DNA from: Chitinophaga sp. sic0106
GTDB taxonomy: Bacteria; Bacteroidota; Bacteroidia; Chitinophagales; Chitinophagaceae
Direction: 5' to 3'
DNA: 64,000 nucleotides
NCBI RefSeq assembly: GCF_019219075.1
Contig: NZ_JAHUWJ010000006.1
Coordinates: 124,001-188,000, forward strand
Shown here: one piece after another, positions 54,343 through 62,963 of the stretch
Numbering within the stretch: the first letter of the stretch is position 1
Layout of the letters: the number at the start of each line of letters is the position of its first letter
Made by a program: the position numbers and the translations under genes
Notes under the pieces: model-generated
The model's input: the letters and a program-made list of their open reading frames with translations, nothing else
Databases searched by the model: none
What the model was told of the DNA's origin: nothing

Positions 54343-54618
54343 TCAGCCATATTCTGCAAAAGTATCGTCTTTGTAGCAATACAGCCATTGTTCCCCGGGT
54401 TCCGAAGAAATCACCACCGGATGATCGGTCGCATGAAAGTGAGCAGTCATATGCTTGTTGGGCGACTGATCACAGCACAGGGTTACACCGCAGGTTTGGC
54501 AGGTTCTGAGGTGTACCCAGTCGCTGCCGATCTTTACGCATTCCGCACATTCATATTTATCCGCGGTTTTCAGTTCTTTAATGTCCCGGATGTGCTGGCA
54601 AATTTCATCTTGTGCCAT
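54343..54618 (-). CDS. UBP-type zinc-finger protein
   Basis: 91 residues, ATG start. Cys and His spacing follows the zf-UBP family: CQH at residue 7, CAEC at about 24-27, HLRTCQTCGVTLCCDQS at about 36-52, and HMTAHFHATDHP at about 56-67, expected to bind two or three zinc ions. In eukaryotes the fold binds the ubiquitin C-terminus; the role of the free-standing bacterial protein is not known. Soluble, single gene, convergent with the cupin gene. Confidence 0.85.
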   Translation of the reverse strand: MAQDEICQHIRDIKELKTADKYECAECVKIGSDWVHLRTCQTCGVTLCCDQSPNKHMTAHFHATDHPVVISSEPGEQWLYCYKDDTFAEYG

Positions 54619-54871
54619 GGTAATTTTTTTTAAGGAGATAATATTGTTTCAACGTATAACCCCCGTGTTTTGTTGGATGACTATTCTTGCCGATTACATC
54701 GAGGTGATATAATGAGGAGATCCCGCGGCGCAGCCATGGTATCTCCCCATACCCAACAAAAAAACAAAACAGCATTTATAAAGTTTGTATATTAGTTCCA
54801 CTAACAGCTGTCACGTGCCAACCAGCGTGTATGCTTTCACTTGATTGACTGATAAACTCAGATTGTGCCTG

Positions 54872-55432
54872 ATGTCCGACTATAATCAATACAGCGATAG
54901 TGAACTGGTGTTGTTGCTAAAACAGGATGAACACGCCGCCTTTACGGAAATCTATTACCGTTACTGGAAACGCATGTTTACCCTCGCACTGCACCGCCTA
55001 TCTTCCCGCGCAATGGCCGAAGATGTAGTACAGGACGTATTTTCAGGGTTATGGCAGCGCCGCCATCACACCATCATCGACAACCTTGCACCCTATCTGG
55101 CCGTAGCCACCCGATACGCCGCCATCCGGCAGCTGGCAAAGTCGCGGCAAACCATTGATGCAGCTGAAATTCCTGAAAATCTGCTGCAGCAGGGAGATGA
55201 TGCGGCGTCCGTACGATTCCTCCAGCAGTCCATGCAGGAGCAGTTGCAACTGCTGCCTGAAAAGTGCCGCCTCGTATTCGATTACAGTCGCAATAAGGGA
55301 CTGTCCAACAAAGAAATTTCCCGGCAACTGCAAATATCCGAGAAAGCCGTTGAAAAGCATATCACCAAAGCCCTGCAGCGCCTCCGCCTGCAATTGAAAC
55401 ACTACCTGCACCTGTTTTCTGTTCTTCCCTGA
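54872..55432 (+). CDS. ECF-type RNA polymerase sigma factor, FecI-like (locus 3)
   Basis: 186 residues from the ATG at 54872 (a longer frame needs TTG at 54845). Region 2 at about 12-80 (AFTEIYYRYWKRMFTLALHRL, AEDVVQDVFSGLWQRR) and region 4 at about 115-170 (LPEKCRLVFDYSRNKGLSNKEISRQLQIS, EKAVEKHITKALQRLR). First gene of the third uptake locus. Between it and fecR (81 bases) lies a possible attenuator hairpin with a T5 tract. Confidence 0.92.
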   Translation: MSDYNQYSDSELVLLLKQDEHAAFTEIYYRYWKRMFTLALHRLSSRAMAEDVVQDVFSGLWQRRHHTIIDNLAPYLAVATRYAAIRQLAKSRQTIDAAEIPENLLQQGDDAASVRFLQQSMQEQLQLLPEKCRLVFDYSRNKGLSNKEISRQLQISEKAVEKHITKALQRLRLQLKHYLHLFSVLP

Positions 55433-55444
55433 AATTTTTTTTAT

Positions 55445-55470
55445 CCCTGAGGTAGGGGTAGCCCCTTTTT
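55445..55470 (+). terminator. Possible attenuator between sigma and fecR genes (locus 3)
   Basis: AGGGG/CCCCT at 55454-55466 with a TAG loop, followed by TTTT: a short terminator. The alternative pairing CCCT/AGGG (55445-55448 with 55454-55457) uses the same G tract, so the two stems exclude each other, as in attenuators. Short stems make this tentative. Confidence 0.35.
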
Positions 55471-55513
55471 CCCGTACTATATTATTAATCACCTGTAAAA
55501 GTTATCCGCACGT

Positions 55514-56650
55514 ATGGAAACAAATGAATTAGTGATCCTGTCCAGGAAGTACCTGAACGGTACAGCCAGTGATGGAGAGAAGAACGCTTTGCTGCAATGG
55601 TATAACGCCTATAGCGAAGAAGAACTCACCGCCATCCTGACTGTCGCGCCGCATGAAGATGAGGCTTCCCTGGAAGCCCGCATGCTGCAGCGACTACATG
55701 CTGTCACCGGCACGGGAACGACTACACGAATTCATACCATGCGCCGGACTATTACTAAAGTTGCTGCCGCTGCCGTTATTATCGGCGCCATGGCAGGAGC
55801 GTGGCTGCTCTGGAAGAATAGCCGGACTGCAACGCCAGCAATCGCAAAAGTACAAACCGGTACCAATGCGGTGCTTGTTCTGGATGATGGTACAGAAGTG
55901 CAGCTGGACAGCAGCCAGCACGGCGTGGTTTCGCAACAGGGGAATACAGTGGTGTCAAAATCCGCCAGTACTTTGTCGTACCAGCAACAAAATAATAAGG
56001 AAACGGCCGTAAGGTACAATACACTCAAAACCCCGCGTGGCGGACAGTTCAGGCTAGTCCTCCCGGATGGTACAAGCGTATGGCTCAACGCCGCATCCTC
56101 CATCACTTACCCTACCGCCTTTACCGGCAAGGAAAGAAAAGTGAGCATTACCGGAGAAGCCTACTTTGAAGTAGCCGCATCTGCCGAACATACATTTACC
56201 GTAACCGCAAATAATACAGATATATTGGTACTAGGAACGCGATTTAACGTGAACGCTTATGAAGAGGAGAAATTTACCAGCACCACCCTCGTGCAGGGTG
56301 CGGTACTGGTCAGAGGAAAAACCCAGGCCCAACACTTGTTGCCCGGCCAGCAGGCACTTGTAACAGCAACCGACCTGCAACTGGTTAAACAAGCCGACGT
56401 ATCCGCGGCCATCGCATGGAAAAATGGATTCTTTTCCTTTAAAGATGCCGATGTGCCAGCCGTAATGCGGGAGCTGGCCAGATGGTACAATGTAGATATC
56501 ATTTATAGCGGAGGGATACCGGATGGTTCCTTTACCGGGGAAATGTCAAGAACACTCACACTGCCACAGGTGGCAGAACTGATGAGAACAACGCGCATTC
56601 ATATGAGTATAACAAATGGAGGTAAAAGCATTACCGTAACACCGGAGTAA
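55514..56650 (+). CDS. FecR-family anti-sigma factor (locus 3)
   Basis: 378 residues. Cytoplasmic part about 1-75, one membrane helix at about 80-100 (AAAAVIIGAMAGAWLLWKN), FecR domain about 165-270 (TPRGGQFRLVLPDGTSVWLNAAS, SITGEAYFEVAA, VLGTRFNVNAY) and a DUF4974-like C-terminal domain at about 312-378 (DADVPAVMRELARWYNVDIIY). Same organisation as the locus-2 protein, to which it is clearly related. It should inhibit the upstream sigma factor and relay the signal of the SusC STN domain. Confidence 0.92.
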   Translation: METNELVILSRKYLNGTASDGEKNALLQWYNAYSEEELTAILTVAPHEDEASLEARMLQRLHAVTGTGTTTRIHTMRRTITKVAAAAVIIGAMAGAWLLWKNSRTATPAIAKVQTGTNAVLVLDDGTEVQLDSSQHGVVSQQGNTVVSKSASTLSYQQQNNKETAVRYNTLKTPRGGQFRLVLPDGTSVWLNAASSITYPTAFTGKERKVSITGEAYFEVAASAEHTFTVTANNTDILVLGTRFNVNAYEEEKFTSTTLVQGAVLVRGKTQAQHLLPGQQALVTATDLQLVKQADVSAAIAWKNGFFSFKDADVPAVMRELARWYNVDIIYSGGIPDGSFTGEMSRTLTLPQVAELMRTTRIHMSITNGGKSITVTPE

Positions 56651-56736
56651 AAAGATTCATTTAAGCTTACAGAACGCTACCAGCTATCGGACTGACTGAT
56701 ACCCTATCAGCCGGAATGGGCATGTCATTTATCCAT

Positions 56737-56778
56737 AAAAAAAACCTGGCGTTAAGATTTGCCGTCCACACCAGGTTT
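56737..56778 (-). terminator. Minus-strand intrinsic terminator in the fecR-susC gap (locus 3)
   Basis: Arms 56742-56752 and 56768-56778, loop 15 bases. As minus-strand RNA all 11 pairs form, one being G-U, with an 8-base U tract at 56744-56737 (three inside the stem). On the plus strand that pair is a C-A mismatch and no U tract follows, so the terminator works against susC. Confidence 0.65.
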
Positions 56779-56846
56779 AGTTCGGTTAACCCTTTTTAGC
56801 AAAGTCCTTTCCCGGCGAACCGGGAAAAGGAGAATCGTCAACCAAA
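56737..56846 (-). ncRNA. Putative cis-antisense small RNA over the susC leader (locus 3)
   Basis: Predicted RNA of about 110 bases, between a near-consensus minus-strand promoter (56852-56882) and a minus-strand terminator (ending at about 56737). It would contain a 10-pair stem, CCTTTTCCCGG/CCGGGAAAGG with one bulged U, capped by a TTCG tetraloop (56806-56830 in plus coordinates), plus the terminator stem. It is antisense to the leader of the downstream susC. Start and end are estimates. A similar design lies upstream of the locus-1 susC. Confidence 0.55.
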
Positions 56847-56851
56847 CCATA

Positions 56852-56882
56852 CAAATGTATGCAATTAATCGCTCATTGCAAC
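56852..56882 (-). promoter_or_regulatory. Bacteroidota-type promoter for the antisense RNA (locus 3)
   Basis: On the minus strand GTTG (56882-56879), 19 bases, TACATTTG (56859-56852). The Bacteroidota primary-sigma consensus is TTTG, 19-21 bases, TAnnTTTG: the -7 element matches fully, the -33 element at three of four bases. Transcription would start near 56846 and run away from susC. Confidence 0.55.
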
Positions 56883-59800
56883 GGGCCTTTGCGCACCCAG
56901 CCATCGCTGATTGCCCGTTGCCAAACCAGCCACCAGGTTCGTGCGCAGGCAACCAAAATCCAAAGAATCATGAAACTCACAACCATCCTGCTAACGGTTT
57001 TTGCCATGCACCTCAGTGCCACGGGCGTGTCGCAGCAGGTAACCATTTCCTGTAAAAACTTGCCGGTGCCACAGGTGCTCACCCTGATCAAAGAACAAAC
57101 CGGTTACGTATTTTTTTACCGCACGCAGGACCTGCAGGGCATAGCGCCTGTATCAGTACAGCTTTCAGGTGTGCCGCTTAAAAGCGCTTTACAGCAGGTG
57201 CTCCCCAAACCGCTGCATTTTGCCATGCAGGGTAATACCATTGTTATTTCCAGGGAGATGCAAAGCAAACCGCCGGAACCCGCCCCCGTACCCGCTCCGG
57301 TTGCCCCGTTGCCGGATGTGACGGGAAAAGTGACGGACGACAAAGGACAACCACTGCCCGGTATTTCCATCCAGGTGAAAGGCAGCCGCAAAGCAGCCAT
57401 CACGGATAAAGAAGGGAAATTCACGGTAAAGGAAGCCGGCACCGGCGCCGTGCTCATTGTTTCCTGCATCGGCTACGAAACACAAACCTTTAACGTTACC
57501 GGCAACAGCAATATCCAGATAGTACTCAAACCAAAAGCGGGAGAACTGGATCAATACGTAGTAGTAGGCTACGGCAGCACAAAACGTAAAGACCTTACCG
57601 GCTCCGTAGCTTCCGTAGATGTAAACGAAGTGAAAGATGTCCCTTTCGCCAGCCTCGATCAGGCACTGGCCGGAAAGGCCGCAGGGGTACAGGTTACACA
57701 GGCCGATGGCTCACCAGGCGGTGTAGCAAAAATCCGCATCCGCGGCGGTACCTCCCTCATCGGTGGTAACGATCCGCTATATATCATCGATGGCGTGCAG
57801 GTGACCATCCAAAACCGGTATATCCAAAATCAGGCAGAAGTAGTGAACCCGGTAGAACGCTTCGGCAGCGATGATCCCAACTCCTCCGTAGGCGGTTCAT
57901 TTGCACGTGGCCTCAACAGCCTGGCAGGCCTCAACATCAGCGACATCGAATCCATCGACATCCTCAAAGATGCCTCCGCCACTGCTATCTACGGCTCCAA
58001 AGCAGCCAACGGGGTGATCATCATCACCACCAAAAAAGGTAAGCTGGATCAAAAGCCTGTGCTGGATGTAAATTATTACACCGGCTTGAGTAAACCGGTA
58101 AAAGAGAAATTACTGGACGCTGATCAGTACCGCATGATCATGAAGGAAGCCGCGAAAAACCTCAATACGGAACGCGCTGCCGCTGGCTTGGCCCCGGATG
58201 CAGCCGCCCTCAGTATTCTCAATGATCCCGCTTTTTTAGGTACTGCCAATACCGACTGGCTGGATGAAGTGCTGCAAACAGGCATCATGCACAGTGCTGA
58301 TATAGCTGTAAGAGGCGGTGGCAGCAACTCCCGCTACTATACCTCTCTCGCCTATACGAAACAGGATGGTACCGTGAAAGGAACCTCCTTCAATCGCATC
58401 GCCGGAAAAATCAGCCTCGATAATGATATCACCCGCAAATTCAGAGTGCTCACCAACCTCGACTTCGGCTTCACTAAAAATAATATTACTAACGGTATGT
58501 ATGCGCAGGCACTCTACGCCCCGCCAACATTGCCGGCCTATAATCAGGATGGTTCGGTCTACCAGTTCCTTGGTTCCAATATCGGTGCTTCCAATTACCA
58601 GGGATACCAAAACCCGCTGGTATTACTGGATGGTATCAACGAAGCTAAAACAGCGGTGTTACTCGGCTCTCTTTCTGCTGAATATGAAATTCTGCCGGCA
58701 TTGAAATTCAGAAGCATTCTCTCTGTAAACTATAATAACTATCATCAGCTTAACTACGTGCCCAGCACGGCAGTAATAGCATCTCCCAACGGCGTTGGCA
58801 GTTCCAACGGTGGTACGGCGTCGCAGAGCCAGTCGGATGATGTAAACCTCTTTTACGAAAATACCCTCACCTGGGAAAAACAATTCAACGACCATCACCG
58901 CCTTACCGTGGTGGGTGGTACCTCCTGGCAAAAATACCGGTTCAATTCCTTCTCCGCCAGTGGCCAGGGTTTCCCGGATGACAAGTATTTGAATAACCTT
59001 TCCTCCGCAGCAGTTACCCTGCCTGCTACCGGCCTGTCCGGACAAAATTCCTTACTGAGCTTTTACGTGCGTGCCAACTACGCATTATTCGATAAATACC
59101 TCTTCACCTTTACAGGGCGCTCGGATGCCAGCTCCAAGTTTCCGGAAAATAACCGTGTAGGTTATTTCCCTTCCGGCGGTGTGGCCTGGCGTATTTCGGA
59201 TGAAAACTTTATGAAACGTGCCAGCTGGGTTAGTGAGCTGAAACTGCGAGCCAGCGCAGGTTATACAGGTACGCAGAATTTTGGCGATTACATGTTTTAT
59301 ACCCTGTATACGCCGCAGTCGTACGCCGGTAGTAACGCGCTCGTACCTACGCAGTTAGGCAATGAAAAAATCCGCTGGGAGTCCACCCTGCAAAAAGATC
59401 TTGGGCTCGATTTCGGCTTATTCCATAACCGCCTCAAAGGTGTGTTTGGCTACTACGAAAAACTGACGACGGGGCTGTTACTCAGTACCAGCCTGCCGCC
59501 CAGCTCTTCCTACGCCACCGTGATCACCAACCTGGCTACGATCCGAAACAGAGGGCTGGAGCTGGACCTCCGCGGTGATATCATCCGCCACAAAAACTTT
59601 CAGTGGACCAGTGCCATCAATATTTCCGGTAACCGCTCGCTGGTAAAGGATATCAGCACCGACTTTACCGATCCTAACGGTGATCCGGAAACGGCACAAT
59701 ATTACCTAGGAAACAGCATCGTTCGCAAAAATGAACCGCTGGGACTGATCTATGGTAAAGAGTTTGCAGGCATCATTCGCACGCAAAAAGAACTGGAGGA

Positions 59801-60416
59801 CTATAAACGCGACTTTGTACTCGCACCCTATTTTGCACGCTTCCTCAACATTGGTGATCCGATGTATGAGCTGGATAGCACGGGCTACTATAAGGAAGAT
59901 GTGATCGGGCACGCGCAGCCAAAATTTTTTGGCGGCTTTACCAACACCTTCAGCTATAAAAATTTCAGTTTGATTACCCTGCTTACTTTCTCTTATGGTG
60001 GGGAGATATTATACCTGGCGGATGTGCAGAACTCGTATGTTGGTGGTCGTACCAACAAAGGGGTGCGCATTCTGGACCGCTGGACGCCGGAGAATCCTGG
60101 CAGCGACCGCCCCCGCGTGATTCAGGGTGAAAACGGCTACTACTACACAGCCAGTAATAATGTATATGATGCCTCTTACCTGAAATTGAAATCAGTAACG
60201 CTAACCTATTCACTGCCGGTATCTGTTGCTAAACGTATGCACCTGAGTCATGCCTCCGCTTATGTTTCCGGCACCAATCTGTTTTGTATCACCAAATATC
60301 CGGGGCCGGATCCGGAGGTGAGTAATAATCCATATAGTCTCATCAACGGCAGCAGTGATGTGGGTACTTATCCTACAGTACGGCAGTACACAGTTGGTCT
60401 GCGTTTTGGTTTCTAA
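56859..60416 (+). CDS. SusC/RagA-family TonB-dependent receptor with STN domain (locus 3)
   Basis: 1185 residues from the ATG at 56859. The ATG at 56970 (1148 residues) begins a compact signal peptide, MKLTTILLTVFAMHLSATGVSQ; the longer start adds 37 polar residues and overlaps the antisense promoter, so the start is undecided. STN domain about 70-130 (LPVPQVLTLIKEQTGYVFFYR), carboxypeptidase-like domain about 150-220 (VTGKVTDDKGQPLPGISIQV), plug about 230-395 (LDQALAGKAAGVQVTQADGS, IRIRGGTSLIGGNDPLYIID, LKDASATAIYGSKAANGV), barrel to the C-terminal GLRFGF. Import of an unknown substrate with SusD encoded 17 bases later. Confidence 0.93.
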   Translation: MQLIAHCNGPLRTQPSLIARCQTSHQVRAQATKIQRIMKLTTILLTVFAMHLSATGVSQQVTISCKNLPVPQVLTLIKEQTGYVFFYRTQDLQGIAPVSVQLSGVPLKSALQQVLPKPLHFAMQGNTIVISREMQSKPPEPAPVPAPVAPLPDVTGKVTDDKGQPLPGISIQVKGSRKAAITDKEGKFTVKEAGTGAVLIVSCIGYETQTFNVTGNSNIQIVLKPKAGELDQYVVVGYGSTKRKDLTGSVASVDVNEVKDVPFASLDQALAGKAAGVQVTQADGSPGGVAKIRIRGGTSLIGGNDPLYIIDGVQVTIQNRYIQNQAEVVNPVERFGSDDPNSSVGGSFARGLNSLAGLNISDIESIDILKDASATAIYGSKAANGVIIITTKKGKLDQKPVLDVNYYTGLSKPVKEKLLDADQYRMIMKEAAKNLNTERAAAGLAPDAAALSILNDPAFLGTANTDWLDEVLQTGIMHSADIAVRGGGSNSRYYTSLAYTKQDGTVKGTSFNRIAGKISLDNDITRKFRVLTNLDFGFTKNNITNGMYAQALYAPPTLPAYNQDGSVYQFLGSNIGASNYQGYQNPLVLLDGINEAKTAVLLGSLSAEYEILPALKFRSILSVNYNNYHQLNYVPSTAVIASPNGVGSSNGGTASQSQSDDVNLFYENTLTWEKQFNDHHRLTVVGGTSWQKYRFNSFSASGQGFPDDKYLNNLSSAAVTLPATGLSGQNSLLSFYVRANYALFDKYLFTFTGRSDASSKFPENNRVGYFPSGGVAWRISDENFMKRASWVSELKLRASAGYTGTQNFGDYMFYTLYTPQSYAGSNALVPTQLGNEKIRWESTLQKDLGLDFGLFHNRLKGVFGYYEKLTTGLLLSTSLPPSSSYATVITNLATIRNRGLELDLRGDIIRHKNFQWTSAINISGNRSLVKDISTDFTDPNGDPETAQYYLGNSIVRKNEPLGLIYGKEFAGIIRTQKELEDYKRDFVLAPYFARFLNIGDPMYELDSTGYYKEDVIGHAQPKFFGGFTNTFSYKNFSLITLLTFSYGGEILYLADVQNSYVGGRTNKGVRILDRWTPENPGSDRPRVIQGENGYYYTASNNVYDASYLKLKSVTLTYSLPVSVAKRMHLSHASAYVSGTNLFCITKYPGPDPEVSNNPYSLINGSSDVGTYPTVRQYTVGLRFGF

Positions 60417-60433
60417 TTTAAACTCGTCAGCAC

Positions 60434-61840
60434 ATGAAAAAAACAGTCTTTTTATACATACTACTGCTTACCACCGCTGCCTGCAACAAAGAGCTGGGTA
60501 AGCTGCCGGAAAACGCCAGGGTAGAGGGCAATACTATTCTTGATCAGCGTACATCTGAAATTGCACTCAACGGAGTGTATTACCGTTTTGCTAACGTAGA
60601 CGCAGGTACGAATACCACCAGGTGGCGGGATAATGAATTCATCCCTGCCGCCTGTGCAGGCTATATGGGTAGTGGTTATGGCGCCGATCCGATGGAAGAA
60701 AATGCCTATACCAATTCAGGCTTTACCACTGGTCCATGGTCCTCGTCTTATACACTGGTGAATGCTGCCAATGGGGTCATTGAAGGGGTAACCGCCTTGC
60801 CCGACAACGCATTTACCGAAAACCGCAAAAAGGAAATACTGGCGGAATCGCGCTTCATGCGTGCGTACGGGCATTTCCGCCTCCTGAGCTTATATGGGGA
60901 GTGGTATGATAAAAGCAGCGCCTATGGTGCCTTGCTGCGCACGGAGTTTGTAACGTTGGGTAATATTCCCAAAAAGCGCAATACCGTGCAGGAGAGTTAT
61001 GATTTAATATTGGGAGATGTTAACTACGCAATTGAAAACGCTGCTGCGTCCAGGCCTAACTACTACGTAAATCAGTGGGTAGCGAAGGCGCTGAAGCTGC
61101 GCATTCTCCTGAGCTACGGCGATTATGCGGCCGCCGCCACACTCGCACAGGATATCATCAGCAATAGTCCGTATAAACTGGAAACGAACGTAAAGGATAT
61201 ATTTTACCTCAAAGGGATGGCCAGCACGGAAGTGCTCTTAGGCGTGCAGCCACAGCAAAACCAGGCCAGCTACTATTACAACCTGAGCTCACAGTATTAC
61301 CCCGGTGCTTCTTCTTTGTATGTGGCCAAACAAGCACTAAAGGACTTGCTGAACAACGATCCGCGCCAAAGCTGGCTGATAGGCCCTGCCAACAGTTATG
61401 TGCCGGGCACTTACTATTTCCTGAAGTATATAGCAGCAAACACCAAGGCCACGGCTATTTCAGAAACAGCCTATGCCTTCCGGCTTACGGAGGTGTACCT
61501 GTTGGGTGCAGAGGCGCTGCTCCGCAGCGGTGGCAGCGTAGCTACTGCAAAAAATCTCGTGAAGGAGGTGATGAAGCATGCCGGTGTTACTGACTTTTCA
61601 GCGATCGACAACGCCGCTACCACCAATGAGCAGTTGTTGCAGGTGTATTATGAAATCGCCAGAAGCCTTACCGGCGAAGACGGACAGGAGTGGCAGGCAT
61701 TGCTGCGCCTTCCCTTTGCCACGGTGCAGCAACTACGCCCGGAGATCACAGATAAACTGCAATACATCTTTCCGGTGCCACGCGCCGAATTTCAACAAAA
61801 CCCAAGTTTCGGAGATCAAAATAAAGGATACCAGAAATAA
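60434..61840 (+). CDS. SusD/RagB-family nutrient-binding lipoprotein (locus 3)
   Basis: 468 residues. Lipoprotein signal MKKTVFLYILLLTTAAC with the Cys at 17, then NKELGKLP. SusD helices are visible: ESRFMRAYGHFRLLSLYGEWYD at about 135-156, NTVQESYDLILGDVNYAIENA, and a late segment EAYAFRLTEVYLLGAEALLR-like (YAFRLTEVYLLGAEALLRSG) at about 352-371; the C-terminus carries LQYIFPVPRAEFQQNP, the usual SusD ending. It should bind substrate for the SusC encoded upstream. Two thioredoxin-fold genes follow. Confidence 0.93.
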   Translation: MKKTVFLYILLLTTAACNKELGKLPENARVEGNTILDQRTSEIALNGVYYRFANVDAGTNTTRWRDNEFIPAACAGYMGSGYGADPMEENAYTNSGFTTGPWSSSYTLVNAANGVIEGVTALPDNAFTENRKKEILAESRFMRAYGHFRLLSLYGEWYDKSSAYGALLRTEFVTLGNIPKKRNTVQESYDLILGDVNYAIENAAASRPNYYVNQWVAKALKLRILLSYGDYAAAATLAQDIISNSPYKLETNVKDIFYLKGMASTEVLLGVQPQQNQASYYYNLSSQYYPGASSLYVAKQALKDLLNNDPRQSWLIGPANSYVPGTYYFLKYIAANTKATAISETAYAFRLTEVYLLGAEALLRSGGSVATAKNLVKEVMKHAGVTDFSAIDNAATTNEQLLQVYYEIARSLTGEDGQEWQALLRLPFATVQQLRPEITDKLQYIFPVPRAEFQQNPSFGDQNKGYQK

Positions 61841-61865
61841 ACAACTATCATAAAACCTGACACGA

Positions 61866-62963
61866 ATGAAAAAACAACTCATCGTATGTGCCCTGCTGGC
61901 CGCGGCGGCATGCAAGCCCGTTGCGCCCAAACATGCCAGTATCACGGCTGATATCAAAGGAATTACAGACTCCATTGTGCATATTATGGTGCCGGTGGCC
62001 GACTCCGCCCGTACTGATTCGGCGGTGGTCACCAATGGTCGCTTTACCTGGAGTGGTGACGTTGGTGAAGCTCAGAAGATCTACATAGGTACCTCCACCC
62101 GTTATATAGACCTGTACATGGGTAATGACGCAGTGGAGATTAAAGGGAACATTGATTCCATCGAAAACCTGGTGATTACCGGTTCCCCGGCGCAGGATGA
62201 GTACAAGGCATTCACAGCCTCTATTAAAGATGTTACGGATCAGGAACATGCCCTTTACGGCAGTTGGGAAGAAGCGCATAAAACGGACAGTGGTACCGCC
62301 GCAATCGAAAATAAACTGGAGACATTACGCAGCCAGCGTCACGATCGTACTGTTGCCTATATCCGCTCACACCCCGCCAGTGCCATCAGCGTAAATATGC
62401 TGGCGGATATGGCAGTGATGGGAGAGTATGCGCCATTGGATAGTTTGTATAAAACGCTGGACCCGGCTGTGCAACAGGGCAGCACCGGTACGCGCTTAGC
62501 TAAGCGCCTGGCCATACTTAAGCGCAGCGCCATTGGTGCACAAATGATGGATTTCACGCAGAATGATACCAATGGTAAACCAGTAACCCTCTCTGATCTG
62601 AAAGGTAAATACGTGCTGGTCGATTTTTGGGCCAGCTGGTGCGGTCCTTGTCGCGCAGAAAACCCGAACGTGCTGAAAGCCTACAACGCTTTCAAGGACA
62701 AAAACTTTACCGTAGTAGGCGTATCGCTGGATGACAACGAGGAAAAATGGAAAGCCGCCATCAAGCAGGACGGTATGCCATGGATTCAGTTGTCGGACCT
62801 GAAAGGCTGGCGCAATGAAGTGGCCCAGCAATACGGTATCCAGGGGATTCCATTTTCCCTGCTGATAGATCCTGATGGCAAAATAGTGGCCAAAGAATTA
62901 CGCGGCACTAAGCTGCACAATACCCTTGCATCTCTCCTTAACAATCAAAAACCAGCTATATGA
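61866..62963 (+). CDS. TlpA-family thioredoxin-fold lipoprotein with DUF4369-like N-terminus
   Basis: 365 residues. Lipoprotein signal MKKQLIVCALLAAAAC with Cys16, then KPVAPKH. Residues about 25-110 form a DUF4369-like beta domain (ITADIKGITDSIVHIMVPVA, TNGRFTWSGDV); a helical linker follows, then a thioredoxin domain at about 225-355 with the active site FWASWCGPC (about 254-262) and the cis-Pro motif IQGIPFSLLIDPDG. A periplasm-facing disulfide reductase is expected, reduced by an inner-membrane DsbD/CcdA-type partner that is not encoded here. It overlaps the next gene by ATGA. Confidence 0.92.
   Translation: MKKQLIVCALLAAAACKPVAPKHASITADIKGITDSIVHIMVPVADSARTDSAVVTNGRFTWSGDVGEAQKIYIGTSTRYIDLYMGNDAVEIKGNIDSIENLVITGSPAQDEYKAFTASIKDVTDQEHALYGSWEEAHKTDSGTAAIENKLETLRSQRHDRTVAYIRSHPASAISVNMLADMAVMGEYAPLDSLYKTLDPAVQQGSTGTRLAKRLAILKRSAIGAQMMDFTQNDTNGKPVTLSDLKGKYVLVDFWASWCGPCRAENPNVLKAYNAFKDKNFTVVGVSLDDNEEKWKAAIKQDGMPWIQLSDLKGWRNEVAQQYGIQGIPFSLLIDPDGKIVAKELRGTKLHNTLASLLNNQKPAI

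Noticed and set aside
51096-54618. A mobile island or prophage carrying the toxin-antitoxin genes
   Set aside because: No integrase, transposase, attachment repeat or phage gene is visible; base composition of the toxin-antitoxin genes is more AT-rich, which fits such modules in general.
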